The notes: generated by a model from the sequence alone, not told the origin. A stretch of 64,000 nucleotides of DNA from Nelumbo lutea (GCA_022828595.1 JAKGHH010000006.1:12954499-13018498), one strand, 5' to 3'; shown: positions 1 to 12,460, counted from the first letter of the stretch. A program made the numbers and translations.

Positions 1-1810
1 ATATAGTGGTTACAAACTGCATTACCCAATTAATCCATTTACCATTGAATCCAAATCTTCTTAACACTTTTTTGTAACAAAATCCAATTCAAGCCTATCA
101 TACACTTTTTCCATGTCTATTTTACAAGCTAAGGTGTCAATTTCCCCCGCCCCCTTCTTCTTCATTGTGTTGAATAACTTATGAGCTATGAGAATATTGT
201 CAATGATTTGTCTTTTGGAAACAAAAGCACTCTGAAGTGAGGATATTACTTTATATAGATATGGTTTAATTCTTTTTACCAAAATTTTCACAATTTTGTA
301 AATGACATTGCATGGGCTTATAGGTCTAAAATCCTCCACCTTGTTTTCATTTTTAGTTTCTAAAATGAGTGCAACAAAGGGTCCTGTTGATTTCCTTTGT
401 CACTACCCTAGAATAGAAAAAACCTTTTAGTCTCCTCAACCAAATTTCCTATGGTATCCCATTACTTTTTAAAAAATAAAACATTCAATTCATTTGGGCT
501 AGGGGATTTTAGGTCCTACATTGAATTTAGGGCCTCCTAAATCTCGGAACCAGAGACTTCCTTTCCTATCTCATCATTTTGTTCATTCATGATTTATGGA
601 GTAATTAGATTAATTACCTCATCCACCCCCTCTATTCCAATCATATTTCTTCAAATTTCTGTGTTAAGTGCTCTTTTAGTCCTTCCACATCTTGGATCTA
701 CATTCCTTCGTCTTCTTTGATTTTAGAAATTATTTTCTTATTCCTTCTCGTCATCATGAGGGTGTAAAAGAATTTATTATTCCTATCCTCTAATTAGATC
801 CAATTTAGCCTCAATTTTTGAGCCCAGTGAGCCTCCTCTCAAAGGAGGATATTATTTAATTGTTAGCCCTTTCTTTATTTTGAAGCTCCTTTTTGCTTGG
901 GTTATCTAAGATTTATTGTTGAACCTCAACCAACATTCCAATCAGGCATTTTATTTTTATCCTAGATATTTCCAAATATGTTTTTGTTCCAGTTTTTAAT
1001 TTCATTGACTATGATGTTTCTTTTTATAACGAATCAGATCCCTTTCCATCCTCTCACAGATGTACCCCAAGATCTCATTGTAATGTCCTTTGGGTCCTCT
1101 CTGTCACTCCACATGGCTTCAAATTGAAATGGTTTAGGCCTAAAGTTTTGAGAGCTTTCCATGTTGAGAATCAATAGGGAATGATCTGAGGCCATAAATA
1201 GAAGGATCTCAAGATCTGCATTTGGGAATCTTAAACGTCACTCATTATTCACCAAGACCCTATCAAATTTTTCATGGACTTGTTTGGATCTCCAAGTATA
1301 CTTACTTCCTCTTCCATTTATCTCAATCAAATTACAATTATCTATTAAATCATTAAATGTCCTTATCTGTAAGGAGGAAGCTCTTCTACCTCCAAATTTT
1401 TCATCACTTTTCCTTATGGTGTTAAAATCTCCTACTACACACTATGGACAATTTACAGTGTTTTCAATAGATTCAATAGCGTTCCAAATTTTAGGTTGAT
1501 CCGCTCAAATTGAAGGGGAATAGACAAATGTACAAAAAAAAAAACAAATCATTTTCATTTTATCCATAACCATAGCATGTACCAATCTATCATTCAAAAA
1601 TAACACATCTACAACACAAAAAGAGTTTTTCCATAGGATCCAAAGACCCCCCTATAATCCATAAGTGTTAACAACAAAATGTTTATCATACCCCAGAGTA
1701 GTTGCATGACTAACACTAGTTTTTATTAAACAACAAAAGTCAATTTTGAAAGATTTATCAATGAGGAGCTTTCTTCCTTCTCCCCTAAGGTTCCATACCA
1801 TGCACTTCAT
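1..1810 (-). pseudogene. LINE ORF2: endonuclease and start of reverse transcriptase, broken
   Basis: ORF2 of an L1 LINE nicks the target with an AP-like endonuclease and copies its RNA in place. The minus strand from the ATG at 1810 reads MKCMVWNLRG, the usual endonuclease start. Further on come KYTW...EKFDRVL (about 1310-1250) and SDHSLL (about 1175), both endonuclease signatures. At 339-61 the RT entry is clear: VEDFRPISPCNVIYKI, then SAFVSKRQIIDN and a degraded LEKAYD-type motif. Stops and frameshifts interrupt every part, so it is inactive. The catalytic YADD box would lie left of base 1. Confidence 0.8.
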
Positions 1811-2199
1811 TACTGTTTGTGAGATAACTGGGGCCCTTACTATCCCTGATATTCAACTATCCATCCTTTCCCTACATATCGACTAGTGGAGCTCTTGGAG
1901 TTGAAGATATTGCTGCCAGCTCTTTATCCTCCAGATCAGCCTACTTCTCCCATTCGTACTCTACATCATCCTTTCTCCTTCTGCTTCCTCAAATTTAACT
2001 TCACCTTCCTCACCCATGAGGTCGTCTTCTTGATCTTCCTCGTGTTTTGGTATAGGCACGTCCTTGCTGCTTTCATCTAGAGCAACTTTCTCTAAATTTT
2101 CACTTACAATATCATTCAAATTTCTGCCAGAGGGACTAGATTTTTTGAAAGTAGTTGCACTACACTTGACTTAGCCTTAACCACCCACTTGGTTTGTTT

Positions 2200-2950
2200 T
2201 TGTTCATTGGTGCCAAAACTAGGTCAGACCATACGGGTTTTGTTAGTAAATTTTGATAATTAGGGCTTTCCACTATTCAAACCTTGAGAAATGGTTCCTA
2301 GAGGTTTTTCTTTTGTGCTCATCCTGCATTGGTCTATCCAAAGTGAAACTCAGATTGAAGCCTCTACACACGAAAGGCTTCTTCCTCTTTAACTTATACC
2401 CATTCATCAGAACCAAAGGCTTTGTTAAATTTACTATAACACAAACACATGAGTAAATGGCCTACAACTTTCTTTCCATATTTGGGTCCCACTTAACTGT
2501 AGTTCTAAGTTTCTAACATCTTTCAGAATAATTCAAGGTCCTCGTTGGACTAGAATTCCAGCAGGAGTCCTAGAAGTCTGATCCAAATTTTGGCCTCCTC
2601 AACAATTGTTAAAACGAATTAAAGCTACTTTTGTGCTTCATAAGCACAACATAGTTTCCATTCACAAACCATGGACCATCGTCGTCAAAAGATTCAAAGT
2701 CTTCCTTGCTTTCAAAGGTAATCAAAAAGAACCCATTACCTATGTGTTTAATGTCCAATTTGTTTTTGATGCCCCAATCATCATGGACATTCTTTGAGAA
2801 GACCTCTATTGGCACCGTTTCTCCTAGGACTATTGCATGCATGCACAACGCTTTGTGTTCTACATCTACTCCTCGTGTTCTCTTGATTTCATCAAGGTCC
2901 TTGGAAGCGTGTTTCCATGCATCATTGGGAGCTTTCAACATTCCTCCTCT
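2200..2950 (-). pseudogene. LINE ORF1, DUF4283-type nucleic-acid-binding protein, broken
   Basis: An open stretch at 2609-2950 has the typical DUF4283 pattern of plant L1 ORF1: a run reading GNGFFLITFESKEDF, then DDGPWFVNGNYVVLMKHK. The family is thought to bind the LINE RNA. Downstream, around 2300-2400, a degenerate stretch has Cys, Phe and Asp/Glu residues where a CCHC knuckle is expected, but the knuckle is not intact. The likely ATG at about 2940 lies only a few bases from the copia insertion, so the insertion separated ORF1 from its 5' leader. Confidence 0.7.
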
Positions 2951-2955
2951 GTGCA
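2951..2955. repeat. Target-site duplication, left copy (GTGCA)
   Basis: GTGCA lies directly before the copia 5' LTR and again directly after the 3' LTR at 7700-7704. A 5-bp duplication is the size made by Ty1/copia integrase. It fixes the LTR ends. Confidence 0.75.
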
Positions 2956-3263
2956 TATTAGAGACATGCAATAGACTTCATGTTAAAGTCCATCGCATGT
3001 TCCTTACATGTGATGAACTTTTACCTAAGGTCTAATCGCTTCTTCTTCCTTATCTTGATAGACTCTATCTAGTAGAGTTTTTTTTGTAACTTAAACTAAT
3101 CTCTTAAACTTGAGTGTTGTACACAAACTCAAACTCTAATAGTTGTATTGTACTCAACCTTTATCTAGTCATCTATAAATAGATCAAGGTTCGATCAAAT
3201 CATTATCGAACCATTTGCCCATTGACTTTGAACTTTTCCCTATAGTTCTTTATTTCCTTAACT
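2956..3263 (+). repeat. Copia 5' LTR
   Basis: Begins TATTAGAGACATGC and ends CCTTAACT, matching 7393-7699. A TATA-like box (TATAAATAG) at 3174-3182 would start the element's transcript. The junction with the primer-binding site at 3264 fixes its right end, and the GTGCA duplication fixes the left. Confidence 0.9.
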
Positions 3264-3276
3264 TGGTATCAGAGCC
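3264..3276 (+). promoter_or_regulatory. Primer-binding site, initiator Met-tRNA type
   Basis: TGGTATCAGAGCC immediately follows the 5' LTR. It is the standard plant copia site, complementary to the 3' end of initiator methionine tRNA, where minus-strand DNA synthesis is primed. Confidence 0.93.
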
Positions 3277-3284
3277 ATGACTCC

Positions 3285-4240
3285 ATGGCTTCCAATGGTG
3301 ATACAGCTTTAGTTCAGAACTCGGCGCAAAGTTCTCAGTCCAACACCCCTTAATTCGGTGGTACGACTTCTTCAATTTCAACTATGTCACACTATCTCTT
3401 GATCAAACTAATGGGAGAAAACTATCTGTTGTGGAAAGCGCAACTGCCTCCAATCTTCTACACTCACAGGGTCATGGGTATTGTTGATGGAATGATCAAG
3501 GCTCCTCCAAGATAAATTGCTAATCCGAGTCAACCTAACAATGTCATACCAAATCCTGCCTTTGCCGAGTGGTTTCAGCAAGATTAGCTTGTTCTTAGTT
3601 GGATTATCTCCACACTCACAGAAAGGATCTTCTCTCAAGTAGTAGGCCTTCGGTCTTCTCATGAGGTATGGACTGCACTTGCAAAACCTTTTTCTATACA
3701 TTATCGTTCTCGCATACTTCAGATGCGCAGACAATTACAGAGAAGGGTACTCTATCTATTACTAAATACATTAATCGGACCAAATGTCTTTCTGATAATC
3801 TATCTACTGTAGTCAATCCTGTTAGTTCTACAAATCTTATAGTTTATATGCTACCTGAACTAGGTCCAGAATTTGAATCGGTTGTTACCAATATCACCAA
3901 TCGACACGATATGGATCAACTATGCATCAATGATGTTTTAGGCATTCTGCTTAGTCATGAAGCTTAGCTGGAACAATATCATACCCAACCTCTAGATATT
4001 GTGCTTGTAGCTAATCACACTTCCTACAAAGGAAAAATCCAGTCGTCCCAAGAGCAGAACCAAACTTCTTCAAATGACTGAGGCAGAGGCCACGGTTGGG
4101 GTGGCAGTCGTTTAAATGATAATGAAGGCAGAGGTTGTGGTCATTCCACCATTATTTGTCAAGTTTGCAACACCCCTCGACACGGAGCACTGAAGTGTCG
4201 ACAACAATATGATCTCAACTTTAACAATGTACAAACTGAA
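3285..4240 (+). pseudogene. Copia gag, nucleocapsid with CCHC knuckle, broken
   Basis: The first ATG after the primer-binding site begins MASNGDTALVQ. The frame then reads YLLIKLMGENYLLWKAQL, the usual start of the copia gag domain (UBN2/Retrotran_gag_2), and later LVLSWI. At 4157-4198 is an intact zinc knuckle, CQVCNTPRHGALKC (CX2CX4HX4C). Gag would form the particle and package RNA. In-frame stops occur soon after the start (near 3350, 3512 and 3585) and more follow near 3965 and 4080, so no full product can be made. Confidence 0.85.
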
Positions 4241-5640
4241 GAATTTACACCCACTGCTTATCATGGAGGGTTTTCTTCAAACTTTGATCCTACATGGTAC
4301 CTGGACTCCAATGCCACACATCACATGATTCCAGATGCTGACAATCTGCAAAATCGATCCGAATATGGTGGTTCAGATCAAGTGAAAGTAGGCAATGGAA
4401 CAAGTCTACCAATTGCCCACATCGGTTCTTCTACTCTCTCTCACAATTCTCATTTGTTTCAGTTGAATGATTTAATGCACGTTCCTACTATTTTAGAAAA
4501 TTGGTTGTCTGTTAGAAAGTTTACTTGTGATAATAATACATATTTTGAGTTTCATCGCAATTATTATGTTTTGAAGGATTATACGGGAAGAACAATACTG
4601 CGAGGACCCAGTAGAGATGGCCTTTACTACTTACCGGGTAATCTTAGCATCGAGAAAACTTCTCCAACTAATTTTGTTGGTGAATGCACTACAGTAAATG
4701 GTTGGAATCAACGATTGGGTCATCCTATCCTTCGCGTGGTGAGGCAAATAATATCCAAGTTTGGGTTACCGTTCTCTACCGGCAATGTTTCTTCTGCCTG
4801 TGAGGCATGTCGGTTGGGTAAAAGTTATAGGTTACATATTCCTTCTGCAAATAGTGAGTCTAGCAGTCCCTTAGAGTTAATCTATTCAGATGTTTGGGGT
4901 CCTGCCCTAGTTCAGTCAAATAATGGTTGCAGATATTATGTAATTTTCGTCAATGATTATAGTAAGTTTACATTATTGTTCTTGATGCAAAATAAATCTG
5001 ATGTTTTCAATATTTTTCTTCAATTTAAGAGTCATGTAGAGGTTTTGTTTGAAAGAAAAACTAAATGTCTGCAATCTGACTTGGGAGGAGAATATCAATG
5101 CATTTCTACCTTTCTGGTTGCTCACGGCATTACCCACTGAGGTGCTTTCCCTCACACTGATGAACAGAATGGTGCTGCTGAACAAAAACATAGACATATC
5201 ATCGCGTCTACCCTGTCTCTACTGGCTTCCTCAAATCTCTCGTATTCCTTCTGGGATGATGCTGCCTCCACTGTTGTCTACTTGATTAATCAACTTCCTA
5301 CATCACTGTTACAAGTTGCTTCTCCCTTTACCACCTTGTTTGGTAAGACACCTAAATATAATCTACTTTGCACCTTTGGCTGCTCTTTCTATCCTCTTCT
5401 CTGGTCGTACAATCGCAACAAATTCTCTTATAGGTCTCTTCAGTGCATATTCATCAGCTACAGTGACTCCCTCAAAGGATATAAATACTTACATCCTTCC
5501 TCTGGTCGATTATATATTGCACATCATGTGATGTTCTATAAGAGCTCATTTCCCAGCATATCTCCTTCTCCTCCAGCTACTCCACTGGATCATACTGATG
5601 TGACTATTCATGTGTCTCCATTTGCACAGGTAGCATGACC
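4241..5640 (+). pseudogene. Copia protease and integrase, broken
   Basis: The protease box reads WYLDSNATHHM at about 4300. The catalytic Asp is present, but the usual Gly of DSG is Asn, which should impair it. Integrase follows: a zinc-binding part with RLGHP and CEAC, then the catalytic core with SDVWGP and SDLGGEY. The long open run at 4325-5140 ends in a TGA inside the core. The same frame resumes with GAFPHTDEQNG and runs to about 5636, including WDDAASTVVYLINQLP and the usual copia C-terminal region. Confidence 0.87.
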
Positions 5641-5779
5641 AACTGATCCACCGGATCCATCGTCCCTGGCACCATCACTAGCCCCATCATCAACAACTTC
5701 GACATCATCGACCTCTCCTCCACTACGTAGCACTCGTTTAATACAAGAGTTACTTAATGCCACGACACTGGCTCCACGT

Positions 5780-7385
5780 CCACACAACATGATTACTCAA
5801 TCTCAGACCGGTTCTCTTTCATTAAATCCAATGGTGTATCTCGATACCCGGTTCCTAGAGCTCTCTTAGCCGCTCTAATAGATACTAAACCTTCCTGCTT
5901 CTCTAAGGCATACAAGGATCTTGCTTGGTGTGAAGCTATGTCCCATAAATTCAATGTTCTTGTAGATAAGAATACTTGGATGTTCATCCCATACCAATCA
6001 CACATGAATGTCATCGGCACCAAATGGGTTTACAAAGTAAAATGACGGGCTGACGATTCTGTTGATCATTACAAAGCTCGTCTCGTCGCACAAGGGTTCA
6101 GCCAGGTTCTAGGCATTGATTTCACTGACACCTTTAGTCCAGTGGTTAAACCAATCACCATTCGCACCATTCTTGCTCTTGTCGTTTCTCTTGGTTGGCC
6201 ACTTCGGCAATTGGACTTTGATAATGCTTTCCTAAATGGCTATGTGTCAAAGGAAATCTATGTTCATCAACCTAAGGGTTTCGAGGATCTAGCTTCCCCC
6301 TCTTATGTTTGCTAACTTATCAAGGCTCTAGTCTTCGACAAGCCCCATGTGCGTGGTACTCTCACCTCAACACTCATCTTGGTCAACTTGACTTTCACAT
6401 ATCAGCAGCAGACCCTTCCTTGTTTATTTATCTCAAGGATTTGGTCATTCTATACATGCTAGTATATGTCGATGACATCCTTCGCATTGGACCATCCTCT
6501 TCTACTCTTGATGACATGGTTACCACACTGGGTCGTACCTTCTCCTTAAAGGATCTTGGTCCGATTCGATACTTCCTTGGCATGGAGATTACACCACAAT
6601 CCCGTGGCATCATTCTTACTCAACGATGATACATCTTGGATCTCTTGCATTGCACCAACTTGACTGAAGCTAAACCTCTCACTTCTCCTATGGCTATCAC
6701 TACTAACCTCTCCAAGTTTAGTGGTGACCCTCTACCTGATCCTTCTGAGTATCGAAGCATTGTTGGTGCTCTTCAATATGTTACCATCACGAGGCCCGAT
6801 ATTTCTTTCTCCGTGAACAAGGTGTGTCAGTTTCTCCACTCCCCAAGAATAGAACACTGGACTATTAATCATGGTTTGCATTTTCACTCAACACCAGCTC
6901 TGCTAACCCTTCAAGCTTTCTCCGATGCTGATTGGGCTGGTTGTCCTGATGAGAGACACTCTACTAGAAGCTATCTCAATTATCTAGGCCGCAATCTAGT
7001 TTCTTGGAGTTCTAAGAAGCAAGCCAGCATTGCTTGCTCCAGCACGAAGTCTGAATTTCGAGTTTGTGCAAATGCTGCAACCGAGCGCCTTTGGATATGC
7101 TCCTTATTGCTTGATCTAAAGCAACCTCCTACACGCATTCCTATGGTTTGGTTTGACAACATTGGTGCCGCATATCTTGCTGCAAACCCAGTTTTTCATG
7201 CTCGTACCAAACATATTGAAGTTGATTTCCATTTCTTGTGTGCTTTTGTTCTCAAGCGCTCTCTCTTTGTTCAGTTTATTTACTCAACTGGCCAAGTGGC
7301 TGATCTACTCACCAAACCACTTAGTGGAGCTCGGTTTACTTCTCTTAGATCCAAGCTTCATGTCCTTCCTGGACATTTCACTTGA
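5780..7385 (+). pseudogene. Copia reverse transcriptase and RNase H, broken
   Basis: RT reads KWVYKVK, a stop, then HYKARLVAQGFSQ and FSPVVKP, then LDFDNAFLNG. A frame change near 6300 leads into 6309-6629, which has the catalytic YVDD at 6465-6476. RNase H is in 6636-7385, with FSDADWAGC, SWSSKKQ and TKHIEVDFHF. Between HSPRIEHW and NHGLHF about ten residues that normally link RT and RNase H are missing, a small internal deletion. A stop at 6630 separates the last two open stretches. Confidence 0.88.
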
Positions 7386-7392
7386 GGGAGTG
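7382..7392 (+). promoter_or_regulatory. Copia polypurine tract
   Basis: TTGAGGGAGTG directly before the 3' LTR is the expected plus-strand primer. If the LTR starts at TATTAG the tract ends in TG. If the LTR is taken to start TGTATTAG, the tract ends GGGAG. Confidence 0.75.
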
Positions 7393-7699
7393 TATTAGAG
7401 ACATGCGATACACTTCATGTTAAAGTCCATTGCATGTTCCTTGCATGCGGTGAACTTTTACTTAATTTCTAATTGCATCCTCTTCCTTATCCTGATAGAC
7501 TCTATCTGGTAAAGTTTTGTTGTAACTTAAACTAATCTCTTAACCTTGAGTATTGTATACAAACTTAAACTCTAACAGTTGTATTGTACTCAATCTTTAT
7601 CTGGTAATCTATAAATAGATCAAGCTTCGATCAAATCATTATCGAACCATTTGCCCATTGACTTTGAACTTCTCTCTACAGTTCTTTATTTCCTTAACT
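7393..7699 (+). repeat. Copia 3' LTR
   Basis: Matches 2956-3263 over its whole length, with scattered point differences. Its TATA-like box is at 7610-7618. It ends CCTTAACT and is followed by GTGCA. Confidence 0.9.
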
Positions 7700-7704
7700 G
7701 TGCA
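7700..7704. repeat. Target-site duplication, right copy (GTGCA)
   Basis: Same five bases as 2951-2955. Together they bound the copia insertion. Confidence 0.75.
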
Positions 7705-9300
7705 AGTTCCTTTCTCTCTCTTTTTAGAAGAGGTTCATCAAAGTCACCTTACTCGGTTCAGCCATCCCTTTTTTTGCAACTTCACAGTAAGTCAGAGTTT
7801 TCTTTTCTTCGGTTTCCCCATAGAGGTTCTGGTAAGTATGTTCAACTGGTTGCATGTTACTCTTATTTCCTTTAAATATACCTCCCGTCTAAGAAGAGGT
7901 CACTAATTTTGGTTGTTGATCCTTCATATCTTCATTTACTCTTCCTATTGTTCTTTCCCATATGGGTAATTTCACTCGAGGTTGGGTTACCTCCAAAGCT
8001 CTAAATCAAATTCATTTTTTGAATGGCAACATATGCTATCTTTACACTCACATCTTTCCCGTTCAAAATCAACCAATGCCTTGCCATCCCTTTCCTTTAT
8101 TATCTCTTTCATCGACTTCTTTGTCAAATTTTCTCTCCTCCCTTCTGCAACTTCACTCTGACTTTTGTCCATCCATTGTTTACTTTTAATACTTGAGGTT
8201 CTAACAAACAGAAGGTTTGCCTCATGCGTCAGTTGCTTATCATCCCTATACTTTCCATATCTACAGTTTGTCTATCTTGATCTTTTAGATTTTCGATTAC
8301 TTCTATTTTCATTTTTCCTTCCATATTTTCGCCACTTTGAGTTCTACTATCTTTGTTTTTCATTTAGCTTTTAGATTCGCTCTCAGATTCTCTCTTAATT
8401 CCCTTAATTAACTCCTGTGTTATCATCTGTCACTCTTCTCCTAAGAGAGCTAGTGATGTTGTCCATTACATGGTCGGCATTTATTTTTTTGTTGTATCTC
8501 TCTTCATCTTCCTCATCGTTATACGAGCTTCCCATGGCATTTTACGTCTCTCTTTCACTAGCTTCCTTATTAATCAGTGAATGGCTGTTAGTGTTTTGAC
8601 ACAGGTGCATGCTAGCTGGATAATTTTTTGATTCACTGTTCGTGTTCAAATTTGACTTCAATTTTGGGTTTTGATTAGTTGTGGAGTTTCCATCCATCTT
8701 TTCGAACAGATTTAGTTCCCCTTCAATTAATTCTTTCGTCATTTTCCACTTTTCCGTGCAAGTATTGGGTCTATGTTCTTCAAATGCCATGACCTTAATT
8801 TTCTTTTCCATACCATCCTCTTCATTCAAGGATTGTTTTACTATACTTTCTTTTAGTAGGACGTCATCCTTTTTTCCATCTGTTAGGTTCTTTAACGGAG
8901 CCAAGTTAATCACTCTTCCTCCACTGCATTTATCTGTCCTATTTTCTTTTCTCAAATAGTTCCTGACTATTTTCGGTATAATATGTACTTGTTTTGGGAG
9001 TTTATCTTCTTTCTATTTACAAACATGTTGTTTCTCACGTTCAGATTTATCTCTATTCAATATCTTGTAAGGTAGCCCCTGAAGAGGTTGATACTAGGTA
9101 ATCCCTTCTCTTCTACTACAAAAGCTTTAGATTTATGCCCAAGGTTTTTACTTTTTACTGGTCTTTTTCTTACCCGGCCTGGGTTCAAACATACTTCCTA
9201 CAAGTTTAGAGGGCGTGACTTTTTCTCTTAATCCTTTCCTCATTGTTGTTTGCAAAGTTCTCAGCTTCTTTTTCTTTTCACCTTTTATTCCCATCCCGCC
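7705..9300 (-). other. Coding-like minus-strand remnant, unrecognised
   Basis: On the minus strand, long lysine- and glutamate-rich open runs lie one after another, separated by stops or frame changes: near 9290-9140 (starting MGIKGEKKKK), 8955-8542 (137 codons) and 8172-7987. The composition is that of decayed coding sequence, not random AT-rich DNA. It lies just upstream of the LINE ORF1 once the copia is removed, so it may be that element's 5' region or a separate broken gene. I recognise no domain and assign no function. Confidence 0.35.
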
Positions 9301-10599
9301 AGGATGAAAAACGCCTCCAGAAACCTATACAGAAAAGCTACTGAGCACACGAGTTACAAGAAAGCACTAGGGTCAACATAGACAACAATGAGTCGGGGCT
9401 TGGCACGCTAAGCAAATACAGTTCACAACTCAAAAAAAAAAAAAAAAAACTCCTAAACTGCAATTGAAATTGAAAAAAAAAATGAGACTAAAACTAGTCA
9501 AAGAATTAGTTCAACTAGTCTAGATCACCAAAGAGACTAGAATACTGAGGGAACTTCCCTGTTTAAATGGTACATTTTGCCCTTGTGCCATTTCGCCCTT
9601 CCTCAAACCTCACAGAGCCTACAGCTCCATCAGGTTGATCCCACCTCTAAGTTCATTTTCATGTAAGCATGTGACAATGCAATTCATCAAGCACATCATA
9701 TGCAACATTTGCTTCTGCGGTTGTACAAATATTTGTATATTGTTGACTCGCTTAAAACTTTAGAGACTTGTTATGTGTTTCCTTTATCCATGCATCACTC
9801 AAATCAAAGCCAATTCTAATTTTCATTAAAAGAAATCCATGTCACTTTCTGGAGCTCAATGTTTCACATTAGGGATGGTACAAGGCAGTCTCATAGTGGG
9901 TTTTGTAAAGTCTAGACTCTATCTGCCTTCCTAGACTTCCTAATTTGTACCCTCCCCAATACTAGCAAGGGGTTAGATTTTCAGAATCCAAACCCTCTCC
10001 GCACATGAAAATGCAAAACCCTCCCCGATCTCCTTGCATTTGAGGGTGTGGGTGGGTTAGATTGGTGGGTTGGGTATAGAACCCACATCTAATTTCCTAT
10101 TATTTTTCATTATATATAAGTAATAAACAAGTAAAATAGCATGAACAAACATCAAAATTTTTAATAATTTGATTAAACAAGTAGACAACACAAACTATCA
10201 ATTATTCTTCACATGTAATTCAAAATATTATTACATTAAACACCTAATACATAAGTTAATATGCCTTCCAACAATATGTGGGTGGGGGCGGGGGGAAGGT
10301 CAGGTTTAGCCTAATATTGTACCCTACCTATACCCATACAAGTTGTAAAATCCCAAAACTAGTTTCCTCCCCAAAATCTATTTTTCAAGGGAAAAAAATC
10401 CTCCCCGTTGGAGTGGGTAGGGACGGCATATCCACTAGGTAGGGTAGAAATTGCCATCACTGCTTGACACTTTATAGCACACCGAACACTTGGAAACAAG
10501 GATGACGACACAAAAGCTGAGATGGTTACTCAGCATTATTGCTACAACTTGGGCAGACTTGATTTGAGCATTTGTCAAATTTTGAATATGTTGTGTAAA
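9301..10599. other. Intergenic, no gene seen
   Basis: There are A-runs at about 9432-9450 and 9471-9482. From about 9872 to 10465 the ends are weakly inverted (GGGATGG... and ...CCATCAC) around a G- and C-rich middle, which could be a decayed MITE. No coding or RNA gene is visible. Confidence 0.4.
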
Positions 10600-12460
10600 T
10601 CTATACTAAGTTAAAAAGCATAAATAGCCTCAAGAATATTTCTGGAAATTTTTGAGAACAAGATTTACCCCTCCATATTTAAATTTATTGAAAAAAAAAT
10701 GAGGAAAATTGGGTAATCGATTATTGATATTAAATGAGTTAAAAAAGCTAATTTTAAGATATTCAATGTATTCAATTCCCTCTTATTAAATCCAACATTT
10801 AAAGTATTAACTTGCAATCACCTTCATTGAATCATATATTTAAGGCATTTTTGTTTCTTTTCATCGTTAAATTCTATTAATTAAATCCATGTATAATAAA
10901 TTAATAATTTTAATAACGTAAAAACTTATACTTTTAAAATCTACTTGGAAAAAATAGTGTTTTCATGTAGGTAGTGGTAAGAAATTAAACCCTTTTGGGT
11001 CAAATGGGTCAACCCATGTGGCCACAATTAAATAATAAAATGAAAAAATATAGAAATTAAAAAATATGGGAACATTTTTTACATTATATATTCGACATAT
11101 TAAGCACTAATAAGTGTGATAGATAAGAAATGTTTTTATTAATGATGTAAAATTTAAAACTAATAGGAAATAAAACTATTTTCCTATTCTCTCATTAAAT
11201 CTCATATCTAAGGTATATTCTCTCTTTAAATCCTATATTTAAGATATATTTTTTTCATCAATAAATTCTACTAATTAAATCCATAACATTAATTTTAATA
11301 GTATAAAAATAAATATTTTGAAAATAAATTGAAAACAAAACCATTTTTTCCCTCCTAGTGGTGGGTAAGCAATTCAACCATTTAGGGTCAGATGGATTAA
11401 TAAATAATGACATAATTAAATAATAAAATTAAAATAAATAAAATATATAATACAAAAAAGAATTGGGCATATCTCTAATATTTTATATTCATTACATTAA
11501 ACAAGAATAAATATGAAATGTAAGAAGTATTTTTATTAATGGTGACAATGGAATGCCAACTTTAAAATAAACCTAGAAATGAAATGATGCCATGGTCAAG
11601 TAATAAAATTTTTAAAAATAAAAAATACAATGAATCACAAAAATAAAAAATAGAGAAAAAATTGGGCACATATCGAATGTTATAATTGGGTACATCTCTA
11701 ATATTATATATTCATTATATTAAACAAAAATAACTATTATACTTAAGAAATAATTTTATCAATGACGGAAATGTAATACAAAATTTAATATCAACTTAGA
11801 AATCAAACTATTTTCCTTTTTGGGTGGTGGGTTAGTGGTTAGAGTCAAATGGATTAATCGATGATATGATAGTTAAATAATAAATCTTTAAAAAAAGTAC
11901 AAGTAATCAAAAGAATATATAAAAATTATATATTAATTATGTCAAACAAAAATTAGGCGTGACCATATGTAAAAAATTATTTATATAATGTAGATGAAAA
12001 ATATAATTTTAACTAATCCAAAAGCAAAGCTATTTTCTTATCTAGATAGTGGGTTAATGATCCAACTTTTCAAAGAAACTCATAATGTAATAATTGAATA
12101 ATAAATATTTGAAAAAAAAAAGATAGAACACAAAAAGTATAGACTTTTGTCGAAAACATTTGGGAACATTTCTAATGTTTATATATTCATCATATTAAAT
12201 AAAAATTCTTTTTACTTATTATAGAAATGAAAAAGTATAGACTTTTTTTTTCGTTGCAAAAAAACCATTTCAAGCTTTTTCACCAAATGGTTTTTTTATT
12301 GGTTTCTGACTTCTCCATTGTAAAAAGTACAAAAAAAAAAAGACATGGGAGAAAACACTCCCACATGCAGCCTTAAAAACCTACCAAAATGGTAGAACAT
12401 TAGAGAAATAGACCAAATGTTTTAAAATTCCATATAGCTTTATATTTTGAAACAAATAAT
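10600..12460 (+). mobile_element. Helitron-like unit, 5' end and body (3' end not found)
   Basis: TCTATACTAAGTTAAAA begins at 10600 and follows an A, as a plant Helitron 5' end does. The body resembles, in opposite orientation, the unit at 13157-14409. It is AT-rich and non-coding. It holds several diverged copies of one module, recognisable by a stretch resembling ACTATTTTCC, then GTGGTGGGTTA, then GTCAAATGGATTAA, near 10940, 11330, 11805 and 12025. No hairpin plus CTAG end is visible on the right, so the 3' end is lost or unrecognised. Confidence 0.5.

Larger units (their letters stand above)
1..2950 (-). mobile_element. L1-type LINE, 5' part (3' part beyond window)
   Basis: Read on the minus strand, this stretch carries the parts of a plant L1 non-LTR retrotransposon in the right order: an ORF1 with a DUF4283-like RNA-binding domain near 2950-2600, an endonuclease from about 1810 to 1000, and the start of reverse transcriptase from about 420 to the window edge. 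Many stops and frame changes show that it is dead. Its 5' end lies against the copia element inserted at 2951-2955, so sequence upstream of ORF1 may continue beyond 7704. The RT core, RNase H and poly-A tail would lie outside the window. Confidence 0.85.
2956..7699 (+). mobile_element. Ty1/copia LTR retrotransposon, complete structure, coding broken
   Basis: Two LTRs of 308 and 307 bp surround a primer-binding site, gag, protease, integrase, RT and RNase H in copia order, with a polypurine tract before the 3' LTR. It is flanked by GTGCA on both sides. By eye the LTRs differ at about 30 positions, so the insertion is old. Each coding domain has stops or frameshifts, so the copy cannot move by itself. 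It sits in the L1 LINE at 1-2950, next to the ORF1 start. The LTRs start TA and end CT rather than TG and CA. Confidence 0.93.

Noticed and set aside
2706..3035. 109-codon plus-strand open stretch
   Set aside because: It lies opposite the LINE ORF1 and runs into the copia LTR; shadow frame.
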